The notes beneath the pieces were generated by a model, which had not been told where the DNA came from, ran no database searches, and worked only from the letters and a program-made list of their open reading frames with translations. A program made the translations under genes and the position numbers. Source: Talpa occidentalis (lineage: Eukaryota > Chordata > Mammalia > Eulipotyphla > Talpidae). Taken from it: DNA of 64,000 bases. Each line of letters begins with the position of its first letter. Positions within the stretch are counted from its first letter, which is position 1. The stretch covers positions 117,130,234 through 117,194,233 of the forward strand of contig NW_023605305.1 of assembly GCF_014898055.3 (NCBI RefSeq), written 5' to 3'. Positions 22,239 to 34,300 of this stretch are shown here, piece by piece.

Positions 22239-25200
22239 GTGTCTGCATGTTTCTATAAGAACTCCTCCTTATATATATTGTATCTTCCACATTTTTGCGT
22301 ATGATACACTGTTATAATACTAGAGTTCTGTAGCTATAGTGATGTGGTATGTGTGTGGAGTTGAGCCTATAATCTTAGGTATAATGTTAGGCATTCTTAG
22401 GCCATGTGTCTCCAAGAGTGACCTTCAAAAGTGTGTTGTAGTCTTCCCCGTTCCTGAGGTGAATGAGCAAAGTGTATTGAGTTGTTGTTGGGGAAACATC
22501 CTTCTGTCATCTGGGCTAAGGCTCAGGTGAAAGTCTTCACCTGAGTGTTTCTCCCAAAGTGTTTGCCTTTGCTTCAAAGAGAATGCTCTGTGCTATTTCA
22601 CACAGGCAGGAGGGAACCTTTCATCCCTCTTCATCTTGAGGACCTGGTGTGGCTCCTGGCCCCTGTCCAAATGAATGAGGTTCCCTCCACCAGCCACACA
22701 CCTTCCTTGCGAAGACTGCAGTCACAGAGCTTTTCCCTTTCCGTTGGTTCACCTTCACCTTGCAGCATTTCCACCCCAGCTTGTGTGAAAGGCCAAAAAT
22801 CTATAAAAGTATTTTTACAGAATAACAAGTTAAAAAGTGTAAAATTTTTTATAGCTTAATTTTTGAAATAGCAACACTTTTATGTATCTTTGTTTTAAAA
22901 TGGATATTTGTTCAATTTTTTGAGCACACATCATTTTTGGAAAGTGTATTCCCTGAGGGAGAGGCTGAACAGTTATGAGGTAGCCATAACCAGTACTTCA
23001 GGGTCATGAAGGACGGTACGATAATTGCTACACATTTGCCTCAGGGACCGAGTGAAGTTGGAGATGGTATATCTGATGGCTGAGTGTGCAAGGACACATT
23101 GACCCTGGACTTTTGAAGCATTGGCTTCAAGGTATTTATCCTCTCATTTGGGCAGGCTTTGTGATTCTGATCCTGGAAGAAGATTGAAATGTTTCAACAA
23201 CACTTCATGAGCAGCATTGATTTTGTTCTTGTGAGTAAGTAGGAGTGTTTTTCTCTGGAAATGTGTGAAGAGGTGTGTTCCCCTTCCAAGCTGATTAATA
23301 TATAATGCCTATCCTTCATGGAAAATCTTGAAAGTCCTATGTATTAAAATTATTTACACATCTAACAAATATTCACGTTTTATGTCCTCAAAATAAGCAG
23401 TTTAGTGTAATTAAAACCATTATTTGTTAAATATTATATAAGAAGGCAATTTCTGATTGAAGTGTTGTTAATCTGTTTCATTTTATTGTGAAATGGCACA
23501 ATTTGCTAACTCCAGGGTCCAGGGAGTGGCCAATTTTATGTAAGAAAGACACATAATGTGTAATACCAGCTGTCTCTCTCCAAGTTCATAGTCTTACCTG
23601 AAAGACATTTTCAACACTCAAGGGACTGAACATGTTGTAGTTGCATAGAATTATATGTGCTTACCCCGTGATTTTCTCTAAACACATGCTACTTGTTGGT
23701 TTCATTGCTAGCCATATCCTGAATTAAAAGAGATCATTTTCAGGATGTAATTGAGTTGACTACCAGTTAATTTTCTCGTTGGTAGTATTTCATGGGACTC
23801 TGTACACAAGCACACGTACATAGATGCATCTATATCTACATGTGTATGTTCCTTTTTGAATGTGTAGCATAATTTAAGTAAACATCAAAATACAAACATT
23901 GCATGAACTGTCAGGAACCTGTTTTGGAAATAATTTATTGGTGATTTTGGAAGCCAATAAAGTGTATTTAGAAAAAGTGGCATGTTAAGTTCCTTATAAA
24001 GTTCATCTTAATACATCGGTACAAAATTAATTTATCAAATGGAATCATTCCTTAGCTCTCTCTGGAGGCTGAGAAGCTAGTGACTGCCCTGTGTTCTTAG
24101 AAATAAGGAAAATTTCAGGCTCCATGAATGTCTTTGTGGGGTGGCAGACTGTACGGTTCTCTTTTAATTCTCACTGTATGCTGTTCATTTCCCTGGGAAT
24201 GGAAAGGCTGAGGAAAGAGGTGAATTTTGTATGTGGTGTGGTAATGAAGGGCCTTGGAACAACCCCCACTTTGTCTGGCTTATTTAATCTCTAAAAGGTA
24301 TTTAATTTTTAAAATGCCATGCGTACCTTTATTTATTTAAATGAAATGCGTGCTACTGTATGTATGATAATATTAAATCTACCAAATTCAGCATGGGGAT
24401 TGTGGATTGTTCATGTATGGATTCCCCCACATAGTCCACATGATTGCACGCCAGGTCTCACTGACCTCCATTTCATCTCTCTGTGGGCGCTGCGTATGTG
24501 GGCAGGGACAGCAGGTGTCATTTCTGTCCTGTGTGTTAGAGTTTTGTATATTCAGTTACGTGGCACCTCACAAGGGGCTTTGGATGTTTTTGAACAGCAC
24601 TGACTCCGCTTGTAATAGCTGCTTTCAGCTCTGATTAATACAATGATGTTCTTTTAATGTTAAGATTTTTTGTTCTCATTATAACTTACAATACATGAAA
24701 GTTCTTTATTTTGCATCTTTCTAGGAGAAAAAGTAGTTAGTCAGCATTACAACCTGAATATTTTCATTCAGCACAGAATTGAAGCCCACAATAAGCTCAG
24801 GAAACTGTGCTTTCTCCTGTCCTGGTCACTTCAGAAGTTGCTTTAAGTTCATGTTGGAGTAAGACATGAAGGAAAGAAAATAAAGGAGAACGGAAATCCC
24901 TGGGGATCTTCTATCCTTTCGTTGCTGCTGCTCCCCCATCTGTAGGGCAGTGAGTCCACTTTGCTTCCTGCGCAGAAGCGCATTTCCCATGCTCAGTCTG
25001 CTCCCGCCAGGCATGTCTTTGTGCCAACTGCTGATCATTGGGCCTCCTTCCTTTCCAGAGTCACTGTGTCCAGGTCTGCATGCTTTAGTCTTCCATATTC
25101 TCCTCCCCAGGCCACTTGGTTTTTGACGAGATCTGTAAGACTCAATATAACTGTGCAGCTTCACGGAAAAGTCCCATTTAATTACATGTTTGTAAAATGA

Positions 25201-25610
25201 ATCTTCAGAGAAAAAAATTATTTCATTTTTCCAACATGTGACATATCTAGATTTAATTTGAAGTCATCGTGGAAAAGAAATAATAGATAATTGTTTGCCT
25301 TTATTCTGACCCTGGAGTCTCATCCACTTTGTCTGTATATACTCCATACAATGAATAAGACAGAGGACTAAACAACTGATCCAAAAATAGCACACAGGAC
25401 CTGTTTTGTGTGTGGAAGAGTCTTGTGTGGTCTCTAAGACTGTTAGTGAAAGACACATATATTATTTTCCCGAAAGAACAAGATGATAAGTTTGGAAATC
25501 AGTAGATTTGAGCTATCAGAAAGCAGTGTATGATTTTATTTGGTAAATTTTATTATAGACATTGAAGAATATGTTTTTGGAAAAAAATTCACAAATTGCC
25601 AAATAGGAGC

Positions 25611-26543
25611 ATGAGCATGGCATGGCTGAGCAATCAGACCTCAGGCAGTGATTTCGTCCTCTTGGATCTGTTCCACGGCACCCGCGTGCCTTGGGTCCTG
25701 TTCACACTCACAGTGCTGGATCTCCTGGTGGCCCTGTTGGGCAACACCATAATAATCATCCTCATCTGGGCTGACCCTCTTCTCCACACCCCCATGTACT
25801 TTCTGCTCAGCCAGCTGTCCCTCATGGATATACTCTACATCTGCACATTTGTCCCCAAAATTGTGGTGGACTTTCTGTCTGGGGACCACCGCATCTCCTT
25901 CGTTGGGTGTGGCTTCCAGCTGTTCCTCTTCTATGCCCTTGTTGGTGCAGAGTACCTGCTGCTGGCGGTCATGGCTTATGACCGCTATGTGGCCATCTGC
26001 CAGCCACTGCGCTATCCCATCCTTATGCGCCCCAGGGTCTGTGTGCTCCTGGTGCTTGTGACCTGGTTGTGTGCTCTGCTGAACGCCTTGATCCATGCGG
26101 TCTATACTCTGACACTCCCCTTCTGTGCCTCCAGGGAAATCCATCATTTCTTCTGTGAGATCCCAGCGCTCCTAAAAGTGGTCTGTGCTGACACTTTCCA
26201 GTACGAAAAGGGACTTTTTGCCAGTGCTGTGATTTTTCTCCTGCCTCCCTTCTCAGCCATTCTGGGCTCCTATGGAAGCATACTATCCACTGTTCTGGGC
26301 ATGGGATCAGGCCAGGGACTCAGGAAAACCTTGGCTACTTGCTCATCTCACATGACTGTGGTGTTGCTCTTCTACGGGGCTGCCACCATCAAGTACCTTC
26401 TGCCAAAGTCCTACCACTCCCCCGAGCAGGACGAAGTGGTCTCTGTGATCTACACCATCGTAACACCCATGCTCAACCCCCTCATCTACAGCCTGCGGAA
26501 CAAGGACGTCACTAGAGCCTTTAGGAAAGTTTTCAGAGTGTGA
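25611..26543 (+). CDS. Olfactory receptor, class II, family 2 (OR2T-like), intact
   Basis: A second intact 310-residue single-exon receptor. The start is the ATG at 25611 (MSMAW); the codons just upstream are open but contain no ATG. It has NQT at 8-10, GN at 44-45, LHTPMYFLLSQLS at 58-70, Cys100, MAYDRYVAIC at 121-130, loop cysteines 172, 182 and 192, SY at 220-221, KTLATCSSH at 239-247 and PMLNPLIYS at 286-294. Changes relative to unit 1 cluster at residues 98-115, 142-155 and 190-214, while residues 285-310 are identical. The upstream and downstream flanks match units 1 and 4. It is expected to be a plasma-membrane odorant receptor in olfactory neurons. The ligand cannot be read from sequence. 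Confidence 0.95.
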   Translation: MSMAWLSNQTSGSDFVLLDLFHGTRVPWVLFTLTVLDLLVALLGNTIIIILIWADPLLHTPMYFLLSQLSLMDILYICTFVPKIVVDFLSGDHRISFVGCGFQLFLFYALVGAEYLLLAVMAYDRYVAICQPLRYPILMRPRVCVLLVLVTWLCALLNALIHAVYTLTLPFCASREIHHFFCEIPALLKVVCADTFQYEKGLFASAVIFLLPPFSAILGSYGSILSTVLGMGSGQGLRKTLATCSSHMTVVLLFYGAATIKYLLPKSYHSPEQDEVVSVIYTIVTPMLNPLIYSLRNKDVTRAFRKVFRV

Positions 26544-27468
26544 CAAAGGTGGAGTTTTCTTGTATCTAATGTAAACCCATAATATGTTGCCATTTACTTT
26601 GAAATTGAATAGAACAGAAAATGTATTTATACATTCATTTACATTTAACTTAGAAAATTGATATGTTGAAAAATAGAGGACAAAAACGTGTAGCTGTGTA
26701 CCTAATGATGAAATATACCATGTTATTTGTTTACATTTATCATGTAAACTATTGCAGTCAGTAACTCCAGGTATTAGAAAATTAATTTAATAGATAAAAT
26801 ACTTTTCATACGTGATTATCATATTTACTGTATTTTCAAAATGCACATCTTTAGAAAGAGGAACTGTGATGCCCTTTAGCAAATGTCTGCATAAGGACTA
26901 CATGTATTTAAAATCTGTCATTGTAAGTGATATAATGTGTGTTTTAAAGTACTTAATTTAAGTACTTAATTGTTCTTAATTTTTAGATATTTCCCAAAAC
27001 AATGCTTGCTGTAAAAATTGACCCAGAACTTCGGAGTGAAAATTTATTTCTACATGATATGTGTTAATGTACAATGTTTAATGTTGTTGAATTTCTAGTT
27101 TAAGTAATAAATTACAAAGTATTATTTGTATTTCAGGAATACAACTTAATGATGTATATTCATATCCTTGTGAAGTGATTACAGTGCATTAGAGCAAGTT
27201 AACTTTTAGGGTGTTGCCTCCTGACCCCTCATGTTTCTTACCACAACCCCACACCCACTCCTCCTGTGACTGTCTTTCTTTTTCTGTGTCTCATTTGCTT
27301 TCAGATTTCTATGTGAGTAAACTGATAGGGTATTTGTGTTTTTCGGTTTGGCTTATTTTCCTTGGCATTATTCCCTACACATCCATCCATATGGATGACC
27401 TTCCATCTTTTCACATATGACTACCTTCCATCTTGTCAAAAATTGTTTGAGGGTTTTCCATTATACAA

Positions 27469-27507
27469 ACACACACACACACACATACACACACAGACAG
27501 ACACACA
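27469..27507. repeat. CA microsatellite in the unit 2 flank
   Basis: Interrupted (CA)n with GACA interruptions, at the position homologous to 16383 in unit 1. Confidence 0.85.
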
Positions 27508-27982
27508 CCCCTCCTCTGTTGTCCACCCATCTATCATTGGACCCTTAGTTTGTTCCCATTGTGTGTGCTGGTGTGATGAACATAGGTGAATAGGTGTTTT
27601 CTTTTCCTTTGGATAAATATGCAGAAGTGGAGTTGATGGTTCATATGGTAGCTTTAGTTTTAGTGGGAACTCCATTAGTGTTTCTATACATTTCCAGCAA
27701 CAGTGCAGGGGTGTCATCTTTTCTACACATTTTTTTTTTTTGTCAGCACTTGATATTTCTTTTTTTTTTTTTTTTCATTTTAGAGCTCCCCCCCTTCTCT
27801 GCAGAAGAGTCATCCTAGTATGCCCTGTTGGTGCCTGGAGCTCAGATTGTACCAAACCTATATAAGCCATATTTTCCTAAATATACATAGCTATGTTAAA
27901 GATTAACTTATAAATAAGATGCAGTGAAATATTAACACAATGAAATGGAAATATCTTGCTGTTACTATAATGAATAGCGGAT

Positions 27983-28475
27983 ATGGACAAAAGGAAAGAC
28001 AAAATACATATGATCATTTCCATAGACGGGGAGGCATTTAGGAAGATCCAACATCTTTTATGATAAAAACTCTTAGTACAAAGGGGATAGAAAGAACAAC
28101 CTCACTATAATAAGGGCCATGTATTCAAATGCACAGTTAGCACCATACTCAATGGTGTGACACTAAAAGTTTTTCCTGTAAGACCTGGTACATGACAAGG
28201 ATGGGCACTGTCACCTCTGCTGTTCAACACAATAGTGGCAGTCCTAATTTACATACACTGTAGGTGGGAATGAAGACTGACTCAGTCCCTACGGAAAAAG
28301 TATGGAGGTTGCTCCAGTCATTAAAAACACATACACCATAAGTGCACCACACTTGCATTCTCAGGTAAGGAATACACAAGGAATACACAAACACTAATTT
28401 GAAGGGCTATATACACTTCTATGATCATTGCAGCACTAAGTACAATAGCCTCATTATGGCAAAACCTAAGTGTCA
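27983..28475 (+). mobile_element. Old L1 ORF2 relics, plus strand
   Basis: 28000-28250 matches ORF2 RT sequence (GATCATTTCCATAGACG, then GACAAGGATGGGCACTGTC), and 28255-28340 matches the C-terminal region. The piece between them is missing, so this is a deleted copy. It breaks the unit 2 downstream flank. Confidence 0.7.
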
Positions 28476-28810
28476 AATGGTATTTTTCTTTTTCTTTCTG
28501 GCTTATTTTGCTGGGCATGATCCCTTCCAGCTCCATCCATGTTGCTGCAAACTGCATGTGTTTATCTGTTTTGATTGCTGAGTAATATTCCATGGTGTAT
28601 ATGGACCACATATTCTTGGTCCAGTCATCTATTTTTGGGCATTTGGGTTGTTTCCATAGCTTAGTTATTGTAAATAGTGCTGCTATAAATATAGGGGTAC
28701 AGGTGCCCTTTGGAGTTAATGATTCTGTGTCCTTTGGGTAAATACCTAGGAGTGGAATTGCTGGATCATATGGAAGCTCCATCTTTTGCAGGTGGAGGAA
28801 TCTCCACACA
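28476..28810 (-). mobile_element. Minus-strand L1 ORF2 C-terminal fragment
   Basis: The minus-strand frame 28809 down to about 28480 reads the ORF2 end ([27 protein letters not shown]) almost without breaks. Both ends are lost, so the 3'UTR and tail are absent. Confidence 0.85.
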
Positions 28811-29903
28811 GTTTGATACTATTGTGATCAAAGGTATGATTTCAATTGATATGATTTCAAGCTTCATGACTTCACTGACATTTATGTTGTGATTCGATAT
28901 GTGTTCTGTCCTAGAGAAGGTTCCATGTGCACATTTGAAGGAGGTATACTCAGATTTTTTTGATGCTATAAATGTCTAATAGGCTCATCTGGTCTAATTA
29001 CTTACGTTAGGCTATTATTTCCTTGCTGATGTTTTTTGTCTGATTTATCTGTTCACTACTGTATGTGGGGTGTGGAATTCCCCTACCTCTGTTGTGTTGT
29101 GACCAATTGCTGTTTTGAGGTTTGTTAACAGCTGACTTATATGCTTCAGTACTCCTTCTGTGGTGTCTATCCATATAGATTTAGATGTGTTTTATGTTGT
29201 CCTTATATATTGATTCTTTGATTATTACATAATGTCCACCCCATCTTTTGATCACTTTTTACAACTGTCACTGCCTTCTTTTGGGTCCCTTTTTCTTATA
29301 TGGTTGTTTTCTAATCGTTCTGTTTAAATCTATATTTATCTTTGGAGCACAGATTGATCTACTGGAGAAAACAGATTTTTTTCCTGATCCAAACTTTTGT
29401 GCTGTAACTTTTGATTGGCATGTTCTATCTCTACATGTAGTGTGATTGTTGGTATGTGAGCATTTGCTACTGCCATTTTATGTTTGGTTTTCTGATTCTT
29501 GCTGTTTGTATCCTTACTTAGTTTTTGTGTATTTTCGTCACATAGATTTAGATATTCGTGCTCCCTGAAACATTGCTTGTAGGGGAAATCCGTTGTTTGC
29601 AAATTCCTTCAGCTTTTGTTTATCTTAGAGGTATTTATTTCTCCCATGAATCTGAAAGAGAGTATTGCAGGGTATAATATTCCTGGCTGTAAGTTTTTAA
29701 TCATTGAGTAGTTTGAATACATCATTCCATTTTTCCCTTGTCAGTAGGTTTCTGCTGAGAAGTCTAATGTAAGCATGATGGGATACTTTTGTAAGTTCCT
29801 GCTTCACATCCTCACCCCCACCCCTGCCCCGGCATATTCAATATTCTTTTCATAGTTGTTGTTTAACTCTTGCTAGTTTCACTTCGCTGTGTCATTTTTC
29901 ATG
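28811..29903 (-). mobile_element. Ancient minus-strand L1, endonuclease to ORF1 end
   Basis: Order on the minus strand is as expected: the ORF1 C-terminal block at 29700-29890 and ORF2 endonuclease sequence at 28830-29450. The ORF1 part is homologous to 17944-18150. Its right edge is fused directly to the OR pseudogene at about 29904. Confidence 0.7.
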
Positions 29904-30446
29904 CCAGCCTTTGCGCTACCCCATCCTCATGCGCCCCAGGGTCTGTGTGCTCCTCGTGCTTGTGACCTGGCTGTGTGCTCTGCTGAAGGCCTTGATCCAT
30001 GTGGTCTATACTCTGACACTCCCCTTCTGTGCCTCCAGGGAAATCCATCGTTTCTTCTGTGAGGTCCCAGGGCTCCTGAAAGTGGTCTGTGCTGACACTT
30101 CACAGTATGAAAAGGGCATTTATGTCAGTGCTGTAATTTTTTTCATCCTTCCCATCTCAGCCATTCTGGGCTCCTATGGAAGGATACTGTCCACTGTTCT
30201 GGGCCTTGCATCAGGCCAGGGACTCAGGAGAACCTTGGCTACTTGGTCTTCTCACATGACTTGGTGTTGCTCTTCTATGGGGCTGCCATTACCAAGTATA
30301 TTGTGCCAAAGTCCTACCACTCCCCCGAGCAGGAAGAAGTGGTCTCTGTGATCTACACCATCATAACATCCATGCTCAAACCCCTCATCTACAGTCTGCG
30401 GAACAATGACGTCACTAGAGCTTTTAGGAAGGTTTTCAGAGTGTGA
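29904..30446 (+). pseudogene. Olfactory receptor pseudogene, 5'-truncated and frameshifted
   Basis: Homology to the three intact receptors begins abruptly at TGCCAGCC (equivalent to Cys130 at the end of the DRY-region motif) and continues to the normal stop. The first ~129 codons and the upstream flank are missing, replaced by a minus-strand L1 relic. A one-base deletion near 30258 (in HMTVV) shifts the frame, and LATCSSH reads LATWSSH. The rest of the reading (REIHRFFCEVP, SLRNNDVTRAFRKVFRV) is clear. Its 3' flank is homologous to the other units. It cannot make a receptor. Confidence 0.95.
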
Positions 30447-31467
30447 GGAACTGGAGTTTGCTGTGTCTACTGTAAACCCATAATAGCGTTGCCATTTGCT
30501 TTCAATGTGACTCGAAGATGTATTTATACTCATTTACATTATGCTGTAGCAAACAATTATGTTGAGAAATTGAGGACAAAATCATGTAATTGTGTACTGA
30601 ATAAAATGTAATATCATTTAAAAACATTCATCATGTATACCTTCTGTAGTCAATGATGACATATATTGGAATCTTCATTACTCTTTGGCAGTTACAATAT
30701 ATTTCTTCTTTGTAATTGTCTTATTTATTGTATTTTCAAAATGCGTGTGTTCAGATACATGAACCGTGATGCCTGTAAGCAGTTGCCTGTACTGAGCGTG
30801 TAGATGTATCGTCACAGTGATGGATATTCTGAAGTATTTATTCTTTCTAGATTTATAGACATTTCCCCAAATGATGCTTTCTCTCAAACCTGGCTTGGAA
30901 ATTTAGAGTGAAACTGTTGCTCTATTATATGTGTTGGTGTACATTGTTTAATGTCTGGAATGTTTATTTTCCAGACCTAAACTCTAAACTGACACAATAT
31001 ATCTCATGACTTTAGGATGTGACATGTAGACACTCAACTACATGTTGAAACGACCACCATGCAGTCACCATCCCACCCATGCAGACTTAACTGTTAGGAT
31101 GTAGCCTCTTGACCTCATCTGTTTCACACTCTTCAACCCCCACTTCCATCAGGTCACCCCCCTTTTTCTCTCTGTCTACTTTTGTTTTCTTTGTCAATTT
31201 TCTTTAAATGAACTCATGGGTATTTGTCTTTTCCTGCTTACCCATTTCCTTGGCATTTTTCTTTCCAGGCTCACCCGTGCTGTCACATAGGATGACACTC
31301 AGCTTTTTTAATAAAATGTTTGAAGGTTTTCCACTATATTGCCATCATCCTACCTACACACGTGCGCACACACGCACACACACACACACACACTCACCCA
31401 CCCCGTCCCCTGTCCATTCCTGCATCACTGGAATCTTTGTCTAGTCCCCGTGTGGTGATGGTGTCAC
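30447..31467 (+). repeat. Downstream flank of the OR pseudogene (unit 3)
   Basis: It matches the 3' flanks of units 1, 2 and 4, including the TTGCCATTTGCTTT block, the TTTTCAAAATGC block and a (CA)n run at 31357-31399. The unit continues beyond the LTR-like block into the shared ancient L1 relic. It is more diverged and GC-richer than the sister flanks. Confidence 0.75.
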
Positions 31468-32585
31468 TGATTCTGGAACCAGCCACCTCAATGGCGGTAG
31501 CGGCAGCAGCGAGGTTGGTCTCTCTTCCTGCTGCTCCAGCACAAGCCAGTCCTGGCCGTGCCTCCTCAGGGCCCAGCAACCGCCCTTTTGTGGGTATTTC
31601 CTGGCTTGTGGGGTGGGCCAGTCAGGTGTGAGCTGTGAGCTGACTGGTGCTAAATGGTCCAGTAGCCACAAGATCGAAAAATGGTCCAATCAGACTTGTG
31701 TGTGGTGCCCCCTGAGAGAGGAGAGAAGCAGAGTTGGCGGGGGCTGCAGTGTGATGGTTCTAGGCTGAGGAAAAGAGCACCAGAAGCTGCAGAGGAGAGA
31801 AGAGAAGAATCCAGCAAGGACCTCAGAGGAGGGAAGAGAACCCAAAGACCTTTGCAGAGACGGGGCCTTGGGCCTGTGTCTCCAAGGCCTGAAGGGAGCA
31901 CCAGAGGCCCTGGTGGGGCTGGTGTGTCAATGAGCTGTTTGTCGTTGGCGTCGTCCAAGCTCTCACAGAGAACTGTGGACACTGGGTGTCTCTGACACCG
32001 CCTTGTAGTGACCTCACTACTGGCCAGCGCTGCCCATCCCTCCTGTTGATCGGCTGTAGCCCACAGGCCCCTGTTGCTGGGTGTGTGTTGCTCTTGCCCT
32101 TGGTTTTGCATTTTTGGGCTCTTTGGTGGCTCCCTTGTCGGGGCGCCAGGCGGGTTGGTGGTGGTTCTGGCCCTGGTGACCATCCCTGTTGACCAGTGTG
32201 GTCCAGCTCTGATTCCATGTACCTGAAACTCTGCCTGTACTTCTGGAAGGTGCTGTCTTCGGGAGAAGACGCTACTGTGGACACAGCGAGCTACTGTGGA
32301 CACAGTTCCCCTGTTTGTAAGAGAAACCCTGTGGTGATGGTTCCCAGAGCCTGAGGTCTCTTGGAATCGTGCCACAGGTGAGAACCACGGTGGCCCGTGC
32401 TCTCATGGACACTGCCCTTGATCGGCTCTAGCCCACAGGCCCCTGTTGCTGGGTGTGTGTTGCTCTTGCTCTTGGTTTTGGCGTTTTTGGGCTCTTTGGC
32501 GGCTCCCTTGTCGGGACGCCGGGCGGGTGGGTGGCGGTTCTGGCCCTTCTGGACTGTCCCATGCGCCTGCCCTGTGTGCCCTGTG
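31468..32585 (-). mobile_element. LTR-like element, minus strand, with internal duplication
   Basis: The inverted sequence matches 8193-9245, including the CAGAGACACCCAGTGT block, the GATTGGACCATTT box and the ACAAAAGGGCGGTTGCTGGG block. On the plus strand it opens with TGATTCTGGAACC. The stretch 32047-32178 is repeated as 32416-32552, so the element has a partial duplication or is two overlapping copies. It splits the shared L1 relic of unit 3. Right limit approximate. No retroviral protein genes are present. Confidence 0.5.
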
Positions 32586-33924
32586 TGTGTGGGGATGGGT
32601 GTCCTCATGGCTTTATGAATGGGTGCTTTCTCTCTGCCGGATAAACACCCGAAGGTGGAAAGGCTGGTGCGTCGTGGGTTTCCTCAGTGTTGAGGGGCCT
32701 CCATAGGCTTTGTAGTCTCTGCATTCCCAGTCTCAGTGCCGGGCAGGGCCCTTCTCTTCACATCTTGCCAACACGTGTTTCTCGTCTGTTTGAATCTGTA
32801 CCCCCTTATCCACTGTTGTACACCCCAGGAGCACCAGGGGGTGCCTGACACGCAGATGGCACCAAAGCTACACAGACTGTGTTTTCTTGTACACACGCAT
32901 GGCTGTTAATATCACTTTACAAATTAATACTTTATAAGTGAGTAAGAGATAAATCCTAATGAAATGGAGCAATCACCACTATGGAGTGTAGCCTCAGCTC
33001 ATGACAAAGTGTCTTCCTCGAGGTAATACTTCCACTGTGTGATTAGCCTTCACCTGACAGCTGAATATTCCAGCACTGCTGTCTGTGCCTGTGGCCTGCC
33101 TGCGCGTCTTCCTCTGAGAGGCTCTTATCTCCTTTCTTGTCTTGATTGACTTGTCTTCTCTTCGTGTGGTTGCGGGAGCTCTTCATAGAGCGGGATGTGA
33201 GCCCCCTGTCAGATGTGATGTGGAAATCCTTTTTCCCACTTGGTAGGGGGCCTTTCATTTTATCCATAGTTTCTTTTCTTCTCCTGTCCGGAAGCACTTT
33301 AGTAGATGTGATCCCTTTTTAATTTTGATTTTGTTGCCCTGCCCTTTGGATTTGAGCCTGAAACACATCTCTAAGGCCTGTGACAAAGAGCACATCATCG
33401 AGGCAGTTTTTGGTTTTTCGTCTTCCAGCAATCTTTAATCCATTTTGAATTCGTGTCTGTGTGTTAGGTAGCTGTCTGGGCCGTGTCGTGATTTTGGGTG
33501 TGGCTGTGCCTTTTCCCAGAACCATTTTTTTGGACGATTTATTTATTTATCTATACAAGCACTGGGTACAGTCAGAAGCGCGGGAGGGTGAGAGAATTCA
33601 CCAGCGCCAGAGCGGGGAGCAGAGCAGGCAGAAGGACCGAAGTACACTGCTGAGGGGAGCAGCGGGCAGCAGGAGAGGTCTGTGCGCCATGTGGAACCCT
33701 CTCCCGGTGGCCGGGGATGGAACGGGAGCTGCAGAGGCTGCGGGCAGCTTCACAGCCCAGCGCTCAGCCGCTGCGCCACCGGGAAGGCCCTTCCCAGACC
33801 ATTTTTGAAGAGACTTCTTTGCTCCCTTGTTTGCTTTTGACTCTCTGGTCATCAGTTAGTTTTCCTTCCCCTGTGGGTTTATTTCTGGGCTCTCAGTTGT
33901 GAGGTCACTGAACATGTGTCTCAC
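32586..33924 (-). mobile_element. Ancient minus-strand L1 ORF2 relic of unit 3
   Basis: The antisense of the ORF2 end lies at 32590-32800 (homologous to 16500-16700) and further ORF2 sequence at 33180-33530 (CTGTCAGATGTGATGTGG, CAGAACCATTTTT). It is GC-richer than its equivalents in other units. A SINE interrupts it. Confidence 0.65.
33531..33790 (-). mobile_element. tRNA-derived SINE, younger subfamily
   Basis: A minus-strand copy flanked by TTCCCAGAACCATTTTT (33513-33529) and TTCCCAGACCATTTTTG (33791-33807). The consensus-like body has many intact CpGs, consistent with a fairly recent insertion. Confidence 0.9.
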
Positions 33925-34300
33925 ACATTTTGAAAACCGAGGAGGAGCGAGCGCCCCCAGACCCGTTCTGTGAGGCCCACATTACTCGGAGACCAGAAGC
34001 GGACAAGGACGTCCCAAGGAGGACTCTGGGCCTTCCCTGGAGAGACAGATATGATAAACCCTCCACGAAGCCGTGCAAACTGACGTCAAGGGTCGTGGCC
34101 ACCCCGCGGTGGGCTTTTTCTGGGGGCAGGCTCGGGCCACAGCTCAGATCGCCCAGGGGACTGACCCCTTCCCGGAGAGGAACGACAGAAACCCTCTCAC
34201 CCCTTGGCGGGCGCAGAGGCGGCTCTGGCGAGACGCAAGGCGCATCTGTGGTGAGGATGCTTGGAGCGAGGGGGGAAGGGGCCACCCCAGTGTGAGACAG
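33925..34300 (+). mobile_element. GC-drifted L1 ORF2 relic at the edge of the CpG-rich stretch
   Basis: The frame from 33930 reads KTEEERAPPDPFCEAHIT followed by RRPEADKD, which aligns with the ORF2 RT segment present at about 3200-3270 ([18 protein letters not shown] then PKPNKD). Nearly every change is towards G or C. 34240-34290 may be the later GTGAGGATG-type ORF2 segment. No functional frame remains. Confidence 0.6.

Larger units (their letters stand above)
21416..27982 (+). repeat. OR tandem duplication unit 2
   Basis: It aligns with unit 4 (51374 onward) from CCTGCATGGTTTTTAATTAG and with unit 1 from about 22950. Homology ends at about 27982, within the motif shared with 16905 and 57410. 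Unit 4 lacks roughly 700 bases present here between about 21997 and 22700. The intervals 22240-25610 and 26544-27200 hold only inter-unit homology. I see no other gene. Confidence 0.85.

Noticed and set aside
25596..25610. N-terminal extension of the unit 2 receptor (and of the unit 4 receptor from 55143)
   Set aside because: The extensions begin at TTG or GTG, which are not normal starts in mammals. ATG codons at 25611 and 55194 match the standard OR N-terminus.
31320..31444. His/Thr-rich open frames across CA repeats (also at 27362 and 36328)
   Set aside because: They arise from translation of CA or GT microsatellites and are not conserved between units.
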